DNA from: PR03 sp031362725
Lineage (GTDB): Bacteria > Myxococcota_A > UBA9160 > PR03
Assembly: GCA_031362725.1 (NCBI GenBank)
Contig: JANLTC010000312.1
Span: forward strand, 1-46,559
Reading direction: 5' to 3'
DNA length: 46,559 nucleotides
In this document: positions 33,533 to 42,212 of the stretch, one piece after another
Position numbering within the stretch: the stretch's first letter is position 1
Layout: each line of letters starts with the position of its first letter
Notes under the pieces: generated by a model
Told to the model about the DNA's origin: nothing
What the model saw: the letters and a program-made list of their open reading frames with translations, nothing else
The model's database searches: none
Program-made: the position numbers and the translations under genes

Positions 33533-34338
33533 CAGGCCCCCGCGCCGACGCGCTGACGCGCGATCGCGACATGCTCGCGGTAGGTTCGTTCGATCTCTTC
33601 GGGCGTCACTTCCTCGACGCCTGTCCCCGTGCAGAAGCAGACGATCGGGAAGATGCCGCGCGCGAGATCCACGCCACCCGTGGCACGATCCTCATCCGCG
33701 GCGTCGGCGAGCGCCTGCAGTGAGATGCGGAGCGCGTCGGCGCGCGTGAGATCGCTTCGCCAGGCCTTCTTGATCGACTCGCGCGCGTAGAGGCTTCCGC
33801 TTCCCGACGACTCGAACTCGGCCTCCTCATAGCGACCGCCCGTGACGTCGTACTTCCAGAGCCGACCGAGCCGGCGGCGAAGGTCGTAGCCAGCGAAGAT
33901 CGGCACGACGACGAGTCCTTGCATCGCGGCCGGTAGGTTCGCTCGCACCATCTGCGAGAGCTTGTTCGCCTTGCCTTCGAGCTCGAGCGCCTCGCCCTCG
34001 ATCTTCTCGTAGTGCTCGAGCTCGATGCGAAGCATGCGCGCCATCTCGATGGCCGGGCCCGCTGCGCCAGCAATCGCTACCAACGAGTGCGCGTCGGTCG
34101 GGTAGACCTTCTGCATGTCTCGCGAAGCAACTCGATGTCCTTCGGTGGCGAGCCGATCGCCCGCCATCAGCACACCTTCGGCGTAGCGCATCGCAAGCAC
34201 GGTGGTGCCGTGGGGCACTCCATGCAAGATGGATGCATCAGCTACGCCGCGCGTGTTCGTCGCGGGATGCAGTTGCGGGAAGTCGACTTCGAGTAGTTCG
34301 AAGAAACTCGCGCCTTGGTACTTGCCGCGGATGAGCAC
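33532..34338 (-). CDS. prcB: Proteasome beta subunit
   Basis: A 268-residue precursor of the catalytic subunit of the inner rings. A propeptide of about 44 residues ends in VPHG, and autocleavage would expose Thr45 (HG|TTVLAMRY) as the N-terminal nucleophile. The catalytic triad neighbours are present: MAGDRLATEGHRVASRDMQKV supplies Asp and Lys, and SSGSGSLYARESIKK matches the SGSG loop. DEDRATGGVDLARGIFPIV is typical of the C-terminal half. Length is similar to actinobacterial PrcB. It lies between pup (26 bases) and prcA (overlap). Confidence 0.97.
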   Translation of the reverse strand: MLIRGKYQGASFFELLEVDFPQLHPATNTRGVADASILHGVPHGTTVLAMRYAEGVLMAGDRLATEGHRVASRDMQKVYPTDAHSLVAIAGAAGPAIEMARMLRIELEHYEKIEGEALELEGKANKLSQMVRANLPAAMQGLVVVPIFAGYDLRRRLGRLWKYDVTGGRYEEAEFESSGSGSLYARESIKKAWRSDLTRADALRISLQALADAADEDRATGGVDLARGIFPIVCFCTGTGVEEVTPEEIERTYREHVAIARQRVGAGA

Positions 34339-34364
34339 CCCCCATGCCTCCGGGCAGCGAGCAG

Positions 34365-34631
34365 TTACTGCCCGCCGCGCTGTACGTAATTCTTGACGAA
34401 CTCCTCGGCGTTCTCTTCCAGAACCTCGTCGATCTCGTCGATCAGGGAGTCCATCTCTTCTTTGAGCTCTTCGCCCTTCTTGGCGAGTTTCTGGCCGCCC
34501 GCGCCCTTCTCGCCGCCGTCGTCGCCACCTTCGCCGCCACCCTTCTTCTGCTGCTGCTGTGACTCGGCAGCGCCGATGAAGCGGAGCCTCTGTTCGGTGT
34601 CGCGTCGCGGATTTCTCGAGTGGATTTGCAT
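34365..34631 (-). CDS. pup: Prokaryotic ubiquitin-like protein Pup
   Basis: An 88-residue protein modifier. Its C-terminal 30 residues match actinobacterial Pup closely: DSLIDEIDEVLEENAEEFVK, then NYVQRGGQ. The helical region at about 47-78 is the part that binds the Mpa coiled coil. The GGQ end needs deamidation by Dop before ligation. The N-terminus is about 24 residues longer than the 64-residue mycobacterial Pup, with a basic start (QIHSRNPRRDTEQRLRF), a Q4 run and a Gly/Asp/Glu-rich linker. GAGGAG lies eight bases before the ATG, so the start is well supported. Confidence 0.97.
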   Translation of the reverse strand: MQIHSRNPRRDTEQRLRFIGAAESQQQQKKGGGEGGDDGGEKGAGGQKLAKKGEELKEEMDSLIDEIDEVLEENAEEFVKNYVQRGGQ

Positions 34632-34676
34632 GACGGTTCTCCTCGAGCGATATCGCTCGTCGGCGGTACGCAGGCC

Positions 34677-36161
34677 TCAGCTCCGGAGATTGCGCACCAA
34701 CTCGGCTGCAGTGGGTGACGAGTTGAAGAGCTCCTCGACGTGTTGCTTCGATCCCTTGAGCGGCTCGACCATCATCACGCGTTTGATCGGCTCGTCGCCA
34801 ATGCCGAACGAGATCGAGTCCCAGTTCACTCCGAAGACCTGCGCGCCGTACCGCCTCAGACAGCCGCCACGGAAGTAGGCGCGTGTGTCTTCGGGCGGGT
34901 GCAAGACGGCTCGTTCGATCTCTTCATCCGTCACCACACGCCGCACGAGACCCTGGCGCTCGAGAACATAGTACAGGCCCTTGTCGGGTCGCAGGTCGTG
35001 ATATTGGAGGTCGAGCATCTGCACCTGTGCGGAGTGCCAGTCGACGCCCTTGCGGTCCATGAAACCTTCGATGAGCCCGCGCTTGATCACCCAGTCGATC
35101 TCGCCGCGCAACTCCATCGGATCGCGCTCGAGAGCGCCGAGCACGCGTTCCCATTCCACGATCAGTTCGTTGATCTCGGGCTCCACCTCGCGCGTCGCGA
35201 CATAGCGGCGCGCCATCTCGAGATATTCGCGCTGCACCTGGATCGCGCTCTTCCGGCGACCGCTTTGCATCTCGACTTCGCGGCGACACGTGATGTCATG
35301 AGAGATCTCCTTGATCGCACGCACCGGATCACGGAAGGAGAGATCGCGATCGACGGCGCCGTCTTCGATCATCGCGAGCACGAGCGCGGTGAGTCCGTTA
35401 CGGAGCCAGATCGTGAACTCGCTCATGTTCGCGTCGCCCACGATCACATGCAGCCGGCGGTACTTTTCGCGATCCGCGTGAGGCTCATCGCGCGTGTTGA
35501 TGATCGGGCGCTTTACCATCGTGTCGAGCGCCACTTCGGTCTCGAAGAAGTCGGCGCGCTGGGACAGCTGATAGTCGCAGGGATGCGCACGGTTCTCCGA
35601 GCCGACCTTCCCGGCACCGCTATAGATCTGGCGCGTCACGAAGAACGGCATCAGATGTTCGACGATCTGCTTGAAGGACGTGCGCCGGTCCATCAAGTAG
35701 TTCTCATGGCTCCCGTAGGAATTGCCCTTGCGGTCGCTGTTGTTCTTGTAGATCAGCATCTGGGTACCCGGCGGCAGCACCCGGTTGGCGTCGCGGCGGC
35801 TCTGTTCGACGATTCGCTCGCCCGCCTTCTCGTGGATCACGAGATCGCGCGCGTTGGTCACCTCGGGGCAAGAGTACTCGGGATGGGCGTGGTCGACGTA
35901 GTACCGCGCACCGTTCGCGAGTGTCTTGTTGCGAGCGATGTTCTCCTGCTGATTCGGGGTGTACTTCTCCCCTTCGACCTGGAAGCCGCGCGCGTCGGCG
36001 AGCGGGTTCTCCTGGTCGTAGTCCCACAGGATTTTGGCCGCAGACTCTTCCCGGTACGAGTTGACGAGGAGCACGCAGCTGGAGATCTGGTCGAAATCAC
36101 GGTCGTTCTTGACGGTGATTCCAAACTCGATCTCCGTCCCCATCACCTTGGGAATCGCCAT
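34677..36161 (-). CDS. dop: Pup deamidase/depupylase Dop
   Basis: A 494-residue paralogue of PafA that converts the C-terminal Gln of Pup to Glu and also removes Pup from substrates. The N-terminus is PKVMGTEIEFGI (E10) and the catalytic Asp is D90 in YYVDHAHPEYSCPE. Between them lies the Dop-type insertion (about 37-80, containing ILWDYDQENPLADARGFQVE), absent in PafA. KNNSDRKGNSYGSHENYLMD, NTRDEPHADREKYRRLHVIV and MLDLQYHDLRPDKGLYYVLE confirm the family. It lies 24 bases after mpa and 45 before pup. Confidence 0.97.
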   Translation of the reverse strand: MAIPKVMGTEIEFGITVKNDRDFDQISSCVLLVNSYREESAAKILWDYDQENPLADARGFQVEGEKYTPNQQENIARNKTLANGARYYVDHAHPEYSCPEVTNARDLVIHEKAGERIVEQSRRDANRVLPPGTQMLIYKNNSDRKGNSYGSHENYLMDRRTSFKQIVEHLMPFFVTRQIYSGAGKVGSENRAHPCDYQLSQRADFFETEVALDTMVKRPIINTRDEPHADREKYRRLHVIVGDANMSEFTIWLRNGLTALVLAMIEDGAVDRDLSFRDPVRAIKEISHDITCRREVEMQSGRRKSAIQVQREYLEMARRYVATREVEPEINELIVEWERVLGALERDPMELRGEIDWVIKRGLIEGFMDRKGVDWHSAQVQMLDLQYHDLRPDKGLYYVLERQGLVRRVVTDEEIERAVLHPPEDTRAYFRGGCLRRYGAQVFGVNWDSISFGIGDEPIKRVMMVEPLKGSKQHVEELFNSSPTAAELVRNLRS

Positions 36162-36185
36162 CGAATCCTCTTCACGCCGTCCCCA

Positions 36186-38021
36186 CTACAGGTACTGACC
36201 AGATCGAATGTCTTCAATCGACCGCCCCTCGTTTCGATTGATGCCAGTGATGAGTGTACGGACGTTGATGATCCGCTCACCCTTGCGCCCAGAGATGCGC
36301 GCCCAATCGTCCGGGTTGGTCGTATTCGGAAGGTCCTCGTTCTCCTTGAACTCATCGCGAACCGAGTCGATCAGATCGTTGAGCTGAATGCCGCGCTCGT
36401 TCGCCTCGATCAAGCGCTTGACCGCCTTCTTCTTGGCGCGGTCGACGATATTCTGGATCATCGCGCCGCTCGAGAAGTCCTTGAAGTAGAAGATTTCACG
36501 CTCGCCCTTCGCATACGTGACCTCGAGGAACTTGTTCTCCTCGGTGGTGGCGTACATGTTGTCGATCGTGTCGCGGATCAGCCCGTCTGTGATCTTCTGC
36601 GGGTCGGAGCCGTAGTGCTCCTCCGTCGAACGGTGGAACGGCAGCTCGGGCTTCAGGTACTTCGTGAAGATGTCGTGCGCGGACTTCGCATCCGGCCGAC
36701 TCACCTTCACCTTGAGATCGAGACGACCCGGTCGCAGCACGGCTGGATCGATCAGATCCTGCCGGTTGCTGGCACCGATCACGATCACGTTCTTGAGCGA
36801 CTCGACACCGTCGATCTCCGACAGGAACTGCGCGACGACGGTCGCCTCCATGTCCGAGGAGATTCCCGATCCGCGCATGCGGAACAAAGAATCCATCTCA
36901 TCGAAGAAGATCACCACGGGGACATCCTCGCTGGCCTTCTCGCGCGCCTTGCGGAACACCTCGCGAATCTTGTGCTCGGTCTCGCCGACGTACTTGTTGA
37001 GCAGCTCTGGACCCTTGACGTTGAGGAAGAACGCAGTGGTCTGGCGACCCGTGCGCTTCTCGACGCTCTTGGCCAGGCTGTTCGCAACGGCCTTCGCGAT
37101 CAGCGTCTTGCCGCAACCCGGCGGACCGTAGAGAAGAATCCCCTTCGGTGGCCGCAACTGGTGCTCGAGGAAGATCTCCGGGTGCATGTACGGCAGCTCG
37201 ATAGCGTCGCGAAGGATCTCGATCTGCTCTTCGAGACCGCCGATTCGGTCGTAGGTGACGTCGGGGATTTCCTCCAACATCACCTCTTCGACCGCGCACT
37301 TCGGCATCTTCTCGAACGCGTAGTGTGTACGCGTATCGATCATGATGTGATCACCGGCCTTGAGCATCTCACGGCGTAGCGGGTCCGCCAGCGTCACGAC
37401 CCGCTCGTCATCCGTGTGGCCGAGCACAATGGCGCGGCCATCACCGAGTACCTCGATCACGGATGCGATTTCGCCGCGACTCACGAAGCCCGCCGGTTCG
37501 ATCACATTGAATGCTTCGTTCAGCAGGACGAGCTGCCCCTCTTCGAAGCCGCTCGCGTCGACCTTCGGGTGGACGTTCACACGCATCGCACGACCATCCA
37601 CGACGATCTCCGCGGTGCCGTCTTTGTTCGAGCGCGTGAAAACGCCGTAGTTGTTGGGCGGCGCGCAGAGCTTGTCGACCTCCTCCTTCAGGAGTTCGAT
37701 CTGCTGTTTCGCCTCTTGCAGTGTGTGGACCAGCTTTTCGTTCTGGCGCTCCGCGTCGCCGAGTTGTTGGCGCAGCACGTGATAGCGGCGGCGGGCGGCA
37801 TCGTGCTCGGCGAGCAGCCGTTCGAGACGGCGACGGAACTCGGCAGAGTCGCTACCGAAGAATCGTAGGGCGTCCTGCAGCTCCTCGACCGGATCCGCCG
37901 TGACGGCAGGATCACGATCAGGCTCGTCACCTGGGCGTGGACCCGACGCGGAAATGCGTCGCATCACATCGCGGACAAACCCTTTTTTCCCCATGTTGCC
38001 GGCGTCGTCGAACTCGCTCAT
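36186..38021 (-). CDS. mpa: Proteasome-activating AAA ATPase Mpa/ARC
   Basis: A 611-residue hexameric unfoldase that captures pupylated proteins and feeds them to the 20S core. Order: disordered N-terminus (1-44), coiled coil that binds Pup (about 45-118, ending EAKQQIELLKEEVDKL), tandem OB domains (about 120-240), AAA module with Walker A GPPGCGKT (299-306), Walker B VVIFFDEMDSL (369-379) and the arginine-finger region DPAVLRPGRLDLKV. The last residues are GQYL, the motif that docks on the alpha ring and opens the gate. It is the first gene of the proteasome operon. Confidence 0.97.
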   Translation of the reverse strand: MSEFDDAGNMGKKGFVRDVMRRISASGPRPGDEPDRDPAVTADPVEELQDALRFFGSDSAEFRRRLERLLAEHDAARRRYHVLRQQLGDAERQNEKLVHTLQEAKQQIELLKEEVDKLCAPPNNYGVFTRSNKDGTAEIVVDGRAMRVNVHPKVDASGFEEGQLVLLNEAFNVIEPAGFVSRGEIASVIEVLGDGRAIVLGHTDDERVVTLADPLRREMLKAGDHIMIDTRTHYAFEKMPKCAVEEVMLEEIPDVTYDRIGGLEEQIEILRDAIELPYMHPEIFLEHQLRPPKGILLYGPPGCGKTLIAKAVANSLAKSVEKRTGRQTTAFFLNVKGPELLNKYVGETEHKIREVFRKAREKASEDVPVVIFFDEMDSLFRMRGSGISSDMEATVVAQFLSEIDGVESLKNVIVIGASNRQDLIDPAVLRPGRLDLKVKVSRPDAKSAHDIFTKYLKPELPFHRSTEEHYGSDPQKITDGLIRDTIDNMYATTEENKFLEVTYAKGEREIFYFKDFSSGAMIQNIVDRAKKKAVKRLIEANERGIQLNDLIDSVRDEFKENEDLPNTTNPDDWARISGRKGERIINVRTLITGINRNEGRSIEDIRSGQYL

Positions 38022-38441
38022 CGTCGCGCCCCTTCCCGATTCAGCGGCCCTGTTCCAAGTCGAGGAACCATTTGCGTCATCGTATTTGCAAGGCTCGTGC
38101 CGTTACCGGATCGTGTCACTCCCCGCGAGTCTTCGGGCAGTCGCGATAGATCGAGACCCGACTGACGCGGACTGCGGAGCCCCTGCGCCGTGCTTGGCGC
38201 CGCGACAATACCCATGGTCAGACCATCCGGGCGCTCGGGCAATCGCCACAAATCGCGCGGGCAATTTGATTCCAACGCACCCTGACGCGAGCCCGAAGAT
38301 CCCGGGTCGAGCGAAATCCGAATCCCGCTCGGGCCAGCCGATTGGGTCCGCTGCATGCCGGATCGACGCCTGCGCGGTAGCATCCACCATCTCGTTGGAA
38401 GGCCAAAATCCCTAGCAGTTCCGGCCTTTTCGGGGGATTCG
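38022..38441 (-). other. Long 5' leader of the proteasome operon
   Basis: About 410 bases separate the predicted start of transcription (near 38435) from the mpa ATG. Codon third positions here are far less G/C-rich than in neighbouring genes, so I do not think it codes for protein. A minus-strand frame does reach TGA at 38018-38020, overlapping the mpa ATG as ATGA, but its composition is not gene-like. AAGGCC/GGCCTT (38399-38404 and 38423-38428) could form a hairpin. A regulatory RNA leader is possible, but I recognise no known riboswitch class. Confidence 0.4.
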
Positions 38442-38469
38442 ATCATATCAGAGCACCTACTCGTGTCAA
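38442..38469 (-). promoter_or_regulatory. Near-consensus sigma-70 promoter upstream of mpa
   Basis: On the minus strand TTGACA (38464-38469) is followed after 16 bases by TATGAT (38442-38447). The -35 is perfect and the -10 differs from TATAAT by one base. It is the strongest promoter match I found in the window. It points towards mpa-dop-pup-prcB-prcA-pafA. Nothing else on the minus strand lies between it and mpa. Confidence 0.7.
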
Positions 38470-38827
38470 GCGAGCCCGGGTGCCGCAGCCATCCTGCGGG
38501 TCGCTCGTACTGGCCCTCTGTGAGTGCTCGCACAACGTCTCCTCGCTTCATCCCATGTCCGCGCCGAGCTCGCAGGGGTCGACCATCTGGACCAACGCCT
38601 CGCGAGTGCACGCTCTTCCGATCGGCGCCAGCGCTGTGCAACTTGCATCGAATCTGCCGCTTTGAAGTGCGATGGGGGCGATCCCGCGCCGCAATTCTGA
38701 CGGCTCCGCCGGATCGACATCGCACGCGGATCTGGGCTGCATCCTTTTGCGCAGCGCGAGACCCGGGTGACGCGAATTGCCGTCCGTGGACAAAGCCTGT
38801 TCGATTCGGATCTCGCGGCGAAGCAAC
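38470..38827. other. 358-base stretch with no recognised gene (lolA to mpa promoter)
   Basis: After the lolA stop no convincing gene is seen on either strand. Short frames exist but have mixed third-position composition and no family resemblance. No strong terminator hairpin with a T-run was found, so how transcription from ftsK-lolA stops before the proteasome promoter is unclear. Confidence 0.4.
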
Positions 38828-39535
38828 TCAGGGTGCGCTCGGCAGGCTGAGCACGCGCACGCCTTCAGGCGGCGTGAACGCGAATGAGCCCGCCGCCGGC
38901 TTCGAATTCTCACGTAGCCCATCGAAGGTGATCGTCGTGCGGTTGCCGAACAGGTCAACCACAGACGTCTCGCGCACGGTGGCGCTGCTGCGATCCACGC
39001 GCAAATCGATCCGCTCATACTGGGCCTCGCGCTTCGGCGTGAGTCCGAGTGTGACGATCGAATCGCCGCAGCCGCTCACGGTCACGCGGAACTCATCGTG
39101 CAACTTCCCCTCGCCAAGCAAGAACTGGACGCCGGCAGCCGAAAGATAGCCCGCGGCAAGCGGCAGCTTCTGGGCCTCGCGTGCCTTCGGGTCGTAGATC
39201 CAGAGTGTGGCGCCGTCGCTTACCACCAGGCTCGGATCGGGCGAGTCATAGGACCAGCGCATCCTGCCGGGCTTCGCGAATACGACGTCGCCGCGCGCGA
39301 TGATTGCGTCGCCTACCGCACCTCCCAGCGCCACGCGTTGCGTGGTCTGCACGAAGTGCGCGGCTAGGTCTGTGACTTTTTCATAGCGCTGCTCGACACG
39401 AGCGGCGATGGCATTGGCGCAATCCGAGCTCGCCAGCGAAGGGCGAGGCGCCGCGACGACCGTGGCAACGAGTGCGATCAGCGAACAAAGGCTGTGGGTC
39501 CGCATGCCGCTTTGACGCGTCCTCCGGGACCTCAT
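38828..39535 (-). CDS. lolA: Outer-membrane lipoprotein carrier protein LolA
   Basis: A 235-residue periplasmic chaperone that carries lipoproteins from LolCDE to the outer membrane. A signal peptide is visible (RTHSLCSLIALVATVVAA, cleavage near SLASS). Then come YEKVTDLAAHFVQTTQRVAL, ARGDVVFAKPGRMRWSYDSP, LVVSDGATLWIYDP, LGLTPKREAQYERIDLRVD and TTITFDGLRENSKPAAGSFAFT, the half-barrel strands of the family. I give the start at 39535, which overlaps the ftsK stop (ATGA); ATG 39505 is also possible and gives a more usual signal peptide. ftsK-lolA is a common gene pair. Confidence 0.9.
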   Translation of the reverse strand: MRSRRTRQSGMRTHSLCSLIALVATVVAAPRPSLASSDCANAIAARVEQRYEKVTDLAAHFVQTTQRVALGGAVGDAIIARGDVVFAKPGRMRWSYDSPDPSLVVSDGATLWIYDPKAREAQKLPLAAGYLSAAGVQFLLGEGKLHDEFRVTVSGCGDSIVTLGLTPKREAQYERIDLRVDRSSATVRETSVVDLFGNRTTITFDGLRENSKPAAGSFAFTPPEGVRVLSLPSAP

Positions 39536-42015
39536 TCGGCGTCGAGTGACCGGGCGAAGACCTCACGCGGCTTCGTGCCGACCTGCGGCCCGATGACGCC
39601 CTCTTCTTCCATTTGTTCGATCATCCGCGCTGCGCGGTTGTAGCCGACCTTCAGGCGACGTTGGATGTAGGAGATCGAGGCGTTGCGCGTCTCGGCGACA
39701 ATCGCGATCGCGCGGTCGTAGAGGTCATCGGCATCGTCGCCACGCTCTTCCTTCTCCTCACTCTCCTGCTTGGCGCGCATCAGCATCTCGTCGAAACGCG
39801 GTGGTCCTTGCGTCCGCAAGAACGCGACCAGCTCCGCGACCTCCTTCTCGGACACGTAGGCCCCATGCATGCGCTGCAACTTCGAGGTTCCCGGAGGCAG
39901 ATAGAGCATGTCACCCTGCCCGAGCAGATGCTCCGCGCCGTTCTGATCCATGATCGTGCGCGAATCGATCTTCGACGAGACCTGGAACGAGATACGCGAC
40001 GGGAAGTTCGCCTTGATCACGCCGGTGAGGACGTCGACGCTCGGGCGTTGCGTCGCGAGCACCAGGTGGATGCCCGCTGCGCGTGCCATCTGCGCCAGGC
40101 GCTGCAGTGCTTCCTCGACGTCGCGCGCCGAAACGACCATCAGGTCCGCCAGTTCGTCGATCACGACGACGATGTATGGAAGACGCGCTATCGGAACCTC
40201 GAGACCCTGATCTTCGCCGGGCCGTGGCTTCAAGCGAAGCGTGATCTGACCGTCTGCAAGCAGCTCATCCACGCGTTCATTGAACTGCAAGATGTTGCGA
40301 ACGCCGAGCGCCGCCATCGCGCGATAGCGCTCCTCCATCTTCAGCACGATGCCATGCAGCGCCGCCGACGCTCGCTTGGGATTCGTGACGACGTCCGCAA
40401 TCAGATGCGGGATTCCCTCGTAGATCGACAGCTCGAGAATCTTCGGATCGATCAGCAGCAACTTCAGTTCTTCAGGCGATGCGCGACACAGGATCGAGCA
40501 CAGCAGTGCATTCAGGAAAACGCTCTTGCCGGTACCGGTCGCGCCTGCGACGAGCAGGTGCGGCATCTTGGCGAGATCTGCCTCGACTGGGTTGCCAAAG
40601 ATGTCCTTCCCGAGCGCCAGCGTGAGCTTCGATTTGCTCTTGCGGAAGTTCTCCGACTCGAGCAGGTCGCGGATGTAGACGACGTCGCGCTCCGGGTTCG
40701 GGATCTCGATGCCGACCACGGACTTGCCCGGGAGCGGCGCAATGATCCGCACCGAGAGCGCGCGGAGCGCGAGCGCTAGGTCGTCCGCAAGATTTGTGAT
40801 GCGATTGACCTTGACGCCGGCGCCCGGTTCGAACTCGAACATCGTGATGACAGGGCCGGGATGAACCGTCACGACGCGACCAAGCACGCCAAAATCCGCG
40901 AGCTTCTTCTCAAGAATCCGCGAGTTCATGATCAGGCTGTCGCGGTCGTAGCTGCGACCGACATCGGGCGGTCGCTGGAATATCGCGACGTCGGGGTGCT
41001 GGTAGGGGCCCTGGGGCGTGTGCTCTGCGAAAAGAAACGCCTCCTGTTCCGGGTTGCGTTTCTTGCGGTCGTCGCGGTGATCGACGATGTCTGGCTCTTC
41101 GCGCTTGCGCGAAGAGCGCTGCGCCGGAGCACTTGGCTCCGCGTGCGCGACGGGCTCCGCTTCCGCGATCGGCTCGAGATCCGCTTCCAACGCGAGCGCC
41201 TCGACCGGACCTGCTGCCAGCGCGGGCGAGAGCGGGTGCGCACGACGCTCACGACGCGCGCGCCTTACACCAACGGCGCGAACCGCGGCCACCAGGCCGT
41301 CGCGCGCGCGCAACGCGGTCGTGATCGCAATATCGCCGATCGCCTCGAGGGCTCGGAACGCCGCGATCCCGGCGCGCCGCGTCGCGCGCTCGATCGCGAC
41401 ACCGGCCGCCGAAACGGCGCGGGCTACCTCCGCGAGCCCTCGCGCCGCCACACGCAGCGCCGTTCCGTTCTGCACGCCCGTGACGGCCAGACCTCCCGCG
41501 ACGGCGAGGAGCGCATTGAGCAGCAACGCGCCCCAAGTGCTCAACAGCAGTCGCTCGCCCGATGCCAACCACTCGCCGAGCAGTCCACTCGCCCGCGGCG
41601 CTGGCGCCGCTGCTCCGATCGCAGCGAGGAGCGCCGGAAGCGTCGCGGCGGCGAGCAGCAACAGTGCGGCGCCCGTCCAGAAACGCGCGCCCGGGAGATC
41701 GCGGCCGAGTAGCAGACGGCCGCCCACGACCACGGCCGTTCCAACCAGAACGGCGCCGCCGAGACCCGCGGTGCGGAAGAGCAGGCCAGCCAGCGTCGCG
41801 CCGACTGCGCCGGCCGCATTCGCAACGGCGGTCAACCGAAACAGGGGATCCGCGGGGTCGTAGGTTGCGAGCGCGAGCGCCGCGAGCGCCGAGAACGCAA
41901 TCAACGCCAGCCCGACCGACTCGGAGGCGAGGCGCCCGTACGGCGAGTCGGAGCGCGACGGTTCCGATCGTCGTCGGCGTCCACCGGCCTTAGCCACGAA
42001 GAATCCATCGCGCAC
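39532..42015 (-). CDS. ftsK: DNA translocase FtsK
   Basis: An 827-residue division-site DNA pump that resolves chromosome dimers with XerCD. Four membrane helices lie within residues 33-180. A charged, variable linker runs to about 330. The motor domain follows, with Walker A GATGTGKS (491-498) and Walker B YIVVVIDELADLM. ISFQVSSKIDSRTIMDQNGA and HLLGQGDMLYLPPG are typical. The C-terminal gamma winged helix, which reads KOPS, is present (DDLYDRAIAIVAETRNASIS, YIQRRLKVGYNRAARMIEQM). The linker is short compared with E. coli. The start is GTG. Confidence 0.95.
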   Translation of the reverse strand: MRDGFFVAKAGGRRRRSEPSRSDSPYGRLASESVGLALIAFSALAALALATYDPADPLFRLTAVANAAGAVGATLAGLLFRTAGLGGAVLVGTAVVVGGRLLLGRDLPGARFWTGAALLLLAAATLPALLAAIGAAAPAPRASGLLGEWLASGERLLLSTWGALLLNALLAVAGGLAVTGVQNGTALRVAARGLAEVARAVSAAGVAIERATRRAGIAAFRALEAIGDIAITTALRARDGLVAAVRAVGVRRARRERRAHPLSPALAAGPVEALALEADLEPIAEAEPVAHAEPSAPAQRSSRKREEPDIVDHRDDRKKRNPEQEAFLFAEHTPQGPYQHPDVAIFQRPPDVGRSYDRDSLIMNSRILEKKLADFGVLGRVVTVHPGPVITMFEFEPGAGVKVNRITNLADDLALALRALSVRIIAPLPGKSVVGIEIPNPERDVVYIRDLLESENFRKSKSKLTLALGKDIFGNPVEADLAKMPHLLVAGATGTGKSVFLNALLCSILCRASPEELKLLLIDPKILELSIYEGIPHLIADVVTNPKRASAALHGIVLKMEERYRAMAALGVRNILQFNERVDELLADGQITLRLKPRPGEDQGLEVPIARLPYIVVVIDELADLMVVSARDVEEALQRLAQMARAAGIHLVLATQRPSVDVLTGVIKANFPSRISFQVSSKIDSRTIMDQNGAEHLLGQGDMLYLPPGTSKLQRMHGAYVSEKEVAELVAFLRTQGPPRFDEMLMRAKQESEEKEERGDDADDLYDRAIAIVAETRNASISYIQRRLKVGYNRAARMIEQMEEEGVIGPQVGTKPREVFARSLDAE

Positions 42016-42068
42016 GGAATCCGTGTACGTCGGCCCGCGCGCATCGAGAAGCGCATTTGAAATCGAAT

Positions 42069-42104
42069 GTGGGAACGCCCACGTCCCTCACCCCCCGGTG
42101 GGAC
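42069..42104 (-). terminator. Pair of hairpins between plsC and ftsK
   Basis: GTGGG, four bases, CCCAC (42069-42082) abuts GTCCCTCACC...GGTGGGAC (42083-42104), which forms a stem with a two-base bulge. On the minus strand the pair is followed by a modestly T-rich stretch (ATTCGATTTC). It may terminate plsC transcription or shape the ftsK leader. Confidence 0.4.
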
Positions 42105-42212
42105 GGGAATCGTTGCGAGCTTACAGACCCGCGCGACGCGGCGTCAAGCCGAGGCCCGCTCGTCGGGAGCGATGTCCGATTCAATCACGATCGAACCCTG
42201 GTACGCGACGTC

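Noticed and set aside
38399..38439. Possible H-type pseudoknot (AATCCC/GGGATT with AAGGCC/GGCCTT)
   Set aside because: The first strand overlaps or precedes the predicted transcription start, so the RNA would probably lack it.
38018..38547. Open frame upstream of mpa ending in ATGA overlap
   Set aside because: The overlap with the mpa start is tempting, but third codon positions are not G/C-rich as in real genes here, no ribosome site is seen, and the protein has no family resemblance.
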